From the NCBI GenBank assembly GCA_026982215.1, contig JALSHN010000063.1, forward strand, positions 1 through 5,334: a stretch of 5,334 nt of DNA. Direction: 5' to 3'. This DNA is from Gammaproteobacteria bacterium. GTDB taxonomy: Bacteria > Pseudomonadota > Gammaproteobacteria > S012-40. The first letter of the stretch is position 1, and every line of letters starts with the position of its first letter. Below the pieces are notes generated by a model. The model searched no databases. It saw nothing but the letters and a program-made list of their open reading frames with translations, and was not told where the DNA came from. Shown piece by piece: positions 1 to 4,600 of the stretch. The translations under genes were made by a program, and so were the position numbers.

Positions 1-1
1 C

Positions 2-301
2 GGCCCTCGCGGCCTGATGCCCAATCCCAAGGTGGGTACCGTCACTCCCGACGTGGCCGCGGCGGTGAAGAATGCCAAGGCCGGCCAGGTGCGTTATCGA
101 ACCGACAAGGCGGGTATCATCCACTGCAGTATCGGTAAGATCGATTTTTCGCCCGAGGCGTTGAAGGAGAATTTGCAGGCCCTGCTGGCAGATCTTCAAA
201 AGGCCAAGCCGGCCGCGGCCAAAGGGGTGTATCTGCAGAAGGTCACCCTGTCCACCACCATGGGGCCGGGGGTGCCGGTGGAGTTTTCTTCCCTCGTTTG
301 A
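2..301 (+). CDS. rplA: 50S ribosomal protein L1, C-terminal part (5' end outside window)
   Basis: The first complete codon begins at base 2 and the frame stays open to TGA at 299-301, giving 99 residues. They start with GPRGLMPNPKVGTVTPDV, one of the most conserved stretches of bacterial L1, and continue with NAKAGQVRYRTDKAGIIH. The C-terminal STTMGPG contains the Thr-Met-Gly triad that is known in the L1 family to contact RNA. L1 binds 23S rRNA and forms the mobile stalk at the tRNA exit side of the 50S subunit; in E. coli it also represses its own rplK-rplA mRNA. E. coli L1 has 234 residues, so about 130 N-terminal residues lie upstream of the window. The tail after the triad is a few residues shorter than in E. 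coli (ends EFSSLV). It is followed by 191 untranslated bases and then rplJ, the usual order. The identification is secure. Confidence 0.98.
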   Translation, partial: GPRGLMPNPKVGTVTPDVAAAVKNAKAGQVRYRTDKAGIIHCSIGKIDFSPEALKENLQALLADLQKAKPAAAKGVYLQKVTLSTTMGPGVPVEFSSLV

Positions 302-313
302 GGGCCAGACTTT

Positions 314-430
314 GGGGCGCCGGGGAGGAGGTTCCCGGTGTGCGTCAAAGACCGCAGGTACGCCTTCGGGCGTTTAATGGGAAACCGCCTGCGCAGACGG
401 GGCCGAATGAGTGTGCACTCAGGGGGCGCC
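314..430 (+). promoter_or_regulatory. L10 leader: autoregulatory mRNA structure upstream of rplJ
   Basis: The core at 343-399 folds as nested arms seen directly in the sequence. CGTC (343-346) pairs with GACG (396-399). CGCAGG (353-358) pairs with CCTGCG (388-393). ACGCC (360-364) pairs with GGCGT (369-373) and is capped by a UUCG tetraloop (365-368). An asymmetric internal loop (374-387) contains TTAATGGGAAACC. The stretches GTCAAAGACCGCAGG, TTAAT and GCAGACGG closely match the E. coli rplJ leader as I remember it, where the L10-L12 complex binds and represses translation of rplJ and rplL. Upstream, 318-326 can pair with 332-340. GGCGCC at 316-321 is complementary to GGCGCC at 425-430 and could close the domain as a multi-branch structure. 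The core is well supported by base pairing; the outer boundaries are approximate. Confidence 0.88.
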
Positions 431-443
431 GTCGTTCATTGGG

Positions 444-466
444 GGCATGGGAGACCATGCCGTTTT
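444..466 (+). other. GAGA-capped hairpin followed by TTTT, just before the rplJ ribosome binding site
   Basis: GGCATGG (444-450) and CCATGCC (455-461) form a perfect 7-bp stem closed by the GNRA-type tetraloop GAGA. After one G comes a run of four T (463-466). The form resembles a weak intrinsic terminator, but four T is short, and a full stop here would silence rplJ, rplL and rpoB. It may be the last stem of the L10 leader, a partial attenuator or pause site, or a spacer that keeps the downstream ribosome binding site (GGAGG at 479-483) unpaired. The structure is certain on paper; its role is inferred. Confidence 0.6.
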
Positions 467-477
467 GAGGCGAACCT

Positions 478-484
478 CGGAGGT
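478..484 (+). promoter_or_regulatory. rplJ ribosome binding site
   Basis: CGGAGGT contains GGAGG at 479-483, a strong Shine-Dalgarno match nine bases before the ATG at 493. An in-frame TGA at 466-468 excludes any longer start, so this site fixes the rplJ start. A small GAGG-CGAA-CCTC hairpin (467-478) abuts it upstream. Confidence 0.88.
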
Positions 485-492
485 CGACTCGT

Positions 493-1026
493 ATGGCATT
501 GAGCTTGGAAGAGAAAAAGGCGATCGTCGCCGAAGTCCACCAAGTCGCAGCGAGCGCATACTCCGCCATTGCCGCCGAATACCGTGGGCTCACCGTCGAA
601 GAGATGAACGAGCTGCGGGCCAAGGCGCGCCAGAGTCAGGTGTATGTCCGGGTGGTGAAGAACACCTTGGCGCGCCGTGCTCTGGAAGAGACTGAGTTCG
701 AGTGCATGAAAGACGGGTTGGTGGGGCCGCTGTTGCTGGCCTTTTCCACCGAAGATCCCGGCTCTGCCGCTCGACTCATCGACGAGTTCGGCAAGGAGCA
801 CGAGCATCTGAAGGTGAAGCTCGTGTCGGTGGGTGGTCAGCTGTTCGGTCCCGAGCAGCTCAAGGCCGTCGCCAGCCTGCCCACGCGTGACGAGGCGATC
901 AGTCTGTTGATGGCGGTGATGCGTGCGCCCATCGAGAAGTTGGCGCGTACTCTCAATGCGGTGCCCACCAAGTTGGTGAGAACTCTGGTGGCGCTGAAGG
1001 AAGAGAAGGAGAAGGCGTCCGCTTGA
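493..1026 (+). CDS. rplJ: 50S ribosomal protein L10
   Basis: This 177-residue protein is L10, the base of the L7/L12 stalk on the 50S subunit. It anchors L12 dimers that recruit the GTPase translation factors. The N-terminal domain (about residues 1-130) begins MALSLEEKKAIVAEV and contains the family hallmarks YRGLTVEEMNELR and VVKNTLARRAL, which form the rRNA-binding part. The C-terminal helix from about residue 134 binds L12. Here it is about 12 residues longer than in E. coli (165 residues in total there) and shows an 11-residue periodicity, with LLMAVMRAP, KLARTLNAV and KLVRTLVAL at residues 138, 149 and 160. This suggests three rather than two L12-dimer sites. Translation should be repressed by L10-L12 binding to the leader upstream. 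rplL follows after 52 bases and is surely co-transcribed. The ATG at 493 is set by the GGAGG nine bases upstream. Confidence 0.98.
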   Translation: MALSLEEKKAIVAEVHQVAASAYSAIAAEYRGLTVEEMNELRAKARQSQVYVRVVKNTLARRALEETEFECMKDGLVGPLLLAFSTEDPGSAARLIDEFGKEHEHLKVKLVSVGGQLFGPEQLKAVASLPTRDEAISLLMAVMRAPIEKLARTLNAVPTKLVRTLVALKEEKEKASA

Positions 1027-1078
1027 GGGCGATCGCTCGTTTCGGTCCAACATCCTGTTTTGGTAGGAGAATACAACC

Positions 1079-1459
1079 ATGGCTGTTAGCAAAGAGGAAA
1101 TCCTGGAAACCATCGCCAACATGTCGGTGATGGAGATCGTGGATCTGATCAGCGCGATGGAAGAGAAGTTCGGCGTTTCCGCTGCCGCGGTCGCCGCGGT
1201 CGCTGCCCCGGCCGCGGGCGGAGGTGAGGCGGCTGCTGCCGAGGAGAAGACGGAATTCGACGTGATTCTGTCCAGCTTCGGTTCCAACAAGGTGGCGGTG
1301 ATCAAGGCCGTGCGCGGTATCACCGGCCTGGGTCTGAAGGAGGCCAAGGAGCTGGTGGAGAAGGCGCCTTCTCCCATCAAGGAAGGCATCTCCAAGGACG
1401 AGGCCGAGGAGATCAAGAAGCAACTGGAAGAGGCCGGCGCGACGGTGGAGGTCAAGTAA
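1079..1459 (+). CDS. rplL: 50S ribosomal protein L7/L12
   Basis: This 126-residue acidic protein is L7/L12, the multicopy flexible stalk protein that binds EF-Tu, EF-G, IF2 and release factors and stimulates their GTP hydrolysis. Residues 1-33 (with SVMEIVDLISAMEEKFGV) form the dimerisation and L10-binding domain. Residues 34-56 are an Ala/Gly/Glu-rich flexible hinge. Residues 57-126 form the globular factor-binding domain, with the nearly invariant KVAVIKAVRGITGLGLKEAK at 71-90 and an EVK terminus. E. coli L12 has 121 residues; the five extra fall in the hinge. An AGGAG at 1065-1069 lies nine bases before the ATG, and an in-frame TAG at 1064 excludes an earlier start. The gene sits between rplJ and an attenuator, consistent with the need for several copies of L12 per ribosome. 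The identification is secure. Confidence 0.99.
   Translation: MAVSKEEILETIANMSVMEIVDLISAMEEKFGVSAAAVAAVAAPAAGGGEAAAAEEKTEFDVILSSFGSNKVAVIKAVRGITGLGLKEAKELVEKAPSPIKEGISKDEAEEIKKQLEEAGATVEVK
1184..1201 (+). repeat. Tandem 9-base repeat in the L12 hinge
   Basis: GCCGCGGTC occurs twice head to tail (1184-1192, 1193-1201), encoding part of the Ala/Val-rich hinge of L12. Degenerate GCC/GCG alanine codons continue to about 1215. Slippage within such repeats is a plausible source of hinge-length variation between species. It is minor and lies within the coding sequence. Confidence 0.7.
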
Positions 1460-1505
1460 GAGCAGACCTTGTTCGCGAACGGCGGAGAAACGCAGTTCGA
1501 GCTAC

Positions 1506-1535
1506 GGCTGGTGGCCTCGGGCCACCGGCCTTTTT
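1506..1535 (+). terminator. Intrinsic terminator / attenuator between rplL and rpoB
   Basis: The arms 1506-1516 and 1520-1530 pair over 11 positions, ten Watson-Crick and one T-G, around a TCG loop. The stem is very GC-rich and is followed directly by TTTTT (1531-1535). This is a textbook intrinsic terminator on the + strand, 47 bases after the rplL stop. Because rpoB has no obvious strong promoter of its own in the remaining gap, it is best read as a partial terminator that lets some polymerases through. E. coli has a known attenuator at the same place, which lowers rpoB-rpoC output relative to the ribosomal genes. The degree of read-through cannot be judged from the sequence. Confidence 0.87.
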
Positions 1536-1552
1536 CCATTGGCCGGACAGGC

Positions 1553-1593
1553 GTTTGTCCTCATCATCGAGCGCTGTGGTGATGAGGACAGGC
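1553..1593 (+). other. Long hairpin, probable RNase III processing site
   Basis: The strand TGTCCTCATCA (1556-1566) is perfectly complementary to TGATGAGGACA (1580-1590). Two more pairs extend it inward (T1567-G1579, C1568-G1578) and three outward (T1555-G1591, T1554-G1592, G1553-C1593), giving a duplex of about 16 bp around a nine-base loop. There is no T run after it, so it is not a terminator. E. coli has an RNase III cleavage site in its rplL-rpoB spacer, downstream of the attenuator, and this duplex is in the matching position with suitable length. Assignment to RNase III is by analogy; the duplex itself is directly visible. Confidence 0.72.
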
Positions 1594-1623
1594 TCCTGGG
1601 AATGATCCCGGTGGTGTGGTTTG

Positions 1624-1644
1624 TCTCTATGTGCTGATAGAGGA
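1624..1644 (+). promoter_or_regulatory. rpoB ribosome binding site within a small hairpin
   Basis: AGAGGA (1639-1644) is the Shine-Dalgarno of rpoB, six bases before the ATG at 1651. Upstream TCTCTAT (1624-1630) pairs with ATAGAGG (1637-1643), six Watson-Crick pairs plus one T-G, across a six-base loop GTGCTG. The ribosome binding site is therefore the 3' arm of a hairpin. This could lower initiation on rpoB or make it depend on an unfolding event, but the stem is short and may open readily. Confidence 0.62.
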
Positions 1645-1650
1645 CTTCTG

Positions 1651-4600
1651 ATGGCGTACTCATTTACTGAAAAGAAACGGATCCGTAACGACTTCGGCAA
1701 ATATCCCGAGGTCTTGAAGGTTCCCTATCTGTTGTCCATCCAGCTGGATTCCTACCGGAAATTCCTCCAGTTGGACAAGGCGCCCGAGGAGCGGGAGCCG
1801 GTGGGGTTGCACGGGGCCTTCTCGTCCGTGTTTCCCATCGAGAGCTATACGGGTAACGCCGCCCTGGAGTACGTCAGCTATCGTCTCGGCAAGCCCACCT
1901 TCGACGTGCGCGAGTGTCAGATGCGCGGCATGACCTATGCCGCCCCCCTGCGCGTCAAATTGCGTCTGGTCATCTACGACAAAGAGGCCTCGGGAAACCA
2001 AAGTCAGAAGGTGCCCAAGGACATCCGTGAGCAGGAGGTCTATCTGGGCGAGATTCCCCTCATGACCGAGAACGGCACCTTCATCATCAACGGGACCGAG
2101 CGGGTCATCGTCTCCCAGATGCACCGTTCGCCGGGGGTGTTCTTCGACCATGACAAGGGCAAGACCCATTCTTCGGGCAAGTTGCTCTATTCCGCCCGGG
2201 TGATTCCTTATCGCGGGTCGTGGCTGGATTTCGAGTTCGACGTCAAGGACAACGTCTTCGTGCGCATCGACCGTCGGCGCAAGCTGCCGGCCACGGTGTT
2301 GCTCCATGCCCTGGGTTATGACGACGAGGAGATCCTCGCCGCTTTCTTCGAATACGACACCTTCGATCTCTTCGAGGATTACGCCCGCCTGCATGTGGTG
2401 GCCGATCGCTTGCGTGGCCAGACCTTGCCCATCGACATCAAGGGCCCTGATGGCGAGGTGCTGGTGGAGGCCGGTCGGCGGATCACTGCCCGCCATATCA
2501 AGGTGCTGGCCAAGGCCGAGATCGACACCCTGGAGGTGAGTCTCGATTATGTGATCGGGAAAGTGCTCTACGAGAACGTGAGCGACAAGGACAGCGGGGA
2601 GCTGCTCGCCCGTGCCAACGAGGAGATCACCGAAGAACTCTATGCCAAGCTGGTGGAGCACGGCGTCCGGGAGATCAAGACCCTCTATACCAATGACCTG
2701 GACCGCGGTCCCTACATCTCCGATACCCTGCGGCTGGATCCCACCCGTACCCCTCATGAGGCCCAGGTGGAGATCTACCGCATGATGCGTCCCGGTGAGC
2801 CGCCCACCAAGGAGGCCGCCGAGGGGTTGCTGTACAACTTGTTCTTCTCCCCGGATCGTTATGACCTCTCTCCGGTGGGGCGGATGAAGTTCAACCGCCG
2901 GGTCGGGCGTGACAAGGACACCGGGCCAGGCATCCTCTACGACTACAAATACCTCAGCCAGCGCAAGGACAAGCACATCGAGGCGTTGGTGAAGGAACTG
3001 GGCGAGCAGTCCGACATCATGGACGTGCTCAAGGTGCTGGTGGATATCCGCAACGGCAACGGCGACGTGGATGACATCGACCACCTGGGCAACCGCCGGG
3101 TGCGTTCGGTGGGCGAGATGGCCGAGAATCAGTTCCGCGTCGGCCTGGTGCGGGTGGAGCGGGCGGTGAAGGAGCGCCTGGCGATGGCCGAGTCCGAGGG
3201 CTTGATGCCCCAGGATCTCATCAACTCCAAGCCGGTCTCGGCGGCGGTGAAGGAGTTCTTCGGTTCCTCCCAGCTTTCCCAGTTCATGGACCAGAACAAT
3301 CCCTTGTCCGAGGTCACCCACAAGCGGCGTATCTCGGCGCTGGGTCCTGGCGGTCTCACCCGCGAGCGGGCCGGTTTCGAGGTGCGTGACGTCCATGCCA
3401 CCCATTACGGCCGTGTTTGTCCCATCGAGACCCCGGAAGGCCCCAACATCGGGCTGATCAACTCCCTGGCGGTCTATGCCCGCACCAATGATTACGGCTT
3501 CCTGGAGACACCGTACCGCAAGGTGGTGGATGGCAAGGTGACCGACGAGGTGGTGTACCTCTCCGCCATCGAGGAGGGGCAGTACATCATCGCCCAGGCC
3601 AACACCCCGGTGGACGACGACGGCCGTATCCAGGGCGATCTGGTGACTTGCCGTCACAAGGGCGAATTCACCCTCTCCACCCCGGAGAAGATCCAGTTCA
3701 TGGACGTCTCGCCCAAGCAGATCCTCTCGGTGGCGGCCTCGCTCATTCCCTTCCTGGAGCACGACGACGCTAACCGCGCCTTGATGGGTTCCAACATGCA
3801 ACGCCAAGCGGTGCCCACCTTGAAGACCGAGACCCCGTTGGTGGGGACCGGGATGGAGAAGGTGGTGGCCATCGACTCCGGGGTTACCGTGGTGGCGCGC
3901 CGTGGCGGGGTGGTGGATTCGGTGGACTCCGCCCGTATCGTGGTGCGGGTGAGCGACGAGGAGACCGAGGCCGGCGAGCCCGGGGTGGACATCTACAACC
4001 TCATCAAATACAGCCGTTCCAACCAGAACACCTGTATCAATCAGCGGCCGCTGGTGAAGCCTGGTGACGTGGTGGCCAAGGGCGACGTGCTCGCCGATGG
4101 TCCTTCCACCGATATGGGCGAGCTGGCCCTGGGGCAGAATCTGCTGGTGGCCTTCATGCCGTGGAACGGCTACAACTTCGAGGACTCCATCCTCATCTCC
4201 GAACGGGTGGTGGAGGAGGACCGCTACACCACCATCCACATCGAAGAGCTCACCTGCGTGGCCCGTGACACCAAGCTGGGGCCGGAGGAGATCACCGCCG
4301 ACATCCCCAACGTGGGTGAGTCCGCGCTGTCCAAGCTGGACGAATCGGGCATCGTCTATGTGGGGGCCGAGGTGAAGGCCGGCGACATCCTGGTGGGCAA
4401 GGTCACCCCCAAGGGCGAGACCCAGCTCACTCCCGAGGAGAAGCTGCTGCGGGCCATCTTCGGTGAGAAGGCCCAGGACGTGAAGGACACCTCGTTGCGG
4501 GTGCCGTCGGGGATGAACGGCACGGTGATCGACGTCCAGGTGTTCACCCGCGACGGGGTGGAGAAGGATGCCCGCGCCAAGGAGATCGAAGAGGCGGAGC

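Noticed and set aside
200..345. Separate promoter for rplJ near the end of rplA
   Set aside because: E. coli has a promoter in this area, so I looked for one, but found no convincing pair of -35 and -10 elements at proper spacing. Its presence cannot be supported from the sequence.
411..695. 94-residue open frame on the + strand overlapping the L10 leader and rplJ
   Set aside because: It runs out of frame through the conserved leader RNA and into rplJ. The product is low-complexity Arg/Glu-rich and matches nothing known; rplJ in the other frame is unmistakable.
1029..1036. GCGATCGC palindrome in the rplJ-rplL gap
   Set aside because: An 8-base palindrome of this composition is common in many bacterial genomes, and this single copy has no linked structure or gene context to suggest function.
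1053..1069. Possible hairpin over the rplL ribosome binding site (TCCT 1053-1056 with AGGA 1065-1068)
   Set aside because: It is only four base pairs with an eight-base loop and is probably too weak to matter; chance complementarity to a Shine-Dalgarno is common.
436..1539. 367-residue open frame on the - strand
   Set aside because: It spans the complements of rplJ, the rplJ-rplL gap, rplL and the attenuator, and changes phase relative to the sense genes. It has no family resemblance and is a high-GC shadow.
1536..1650. Dedicated rpoB promoter after the attenuator
   Set aside because: The region is taken up by the long duplex and the ribosome-binding-site hairpin, and I see no credible -35/-10 pair. 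Read-through from upstream explains rpoB expression.
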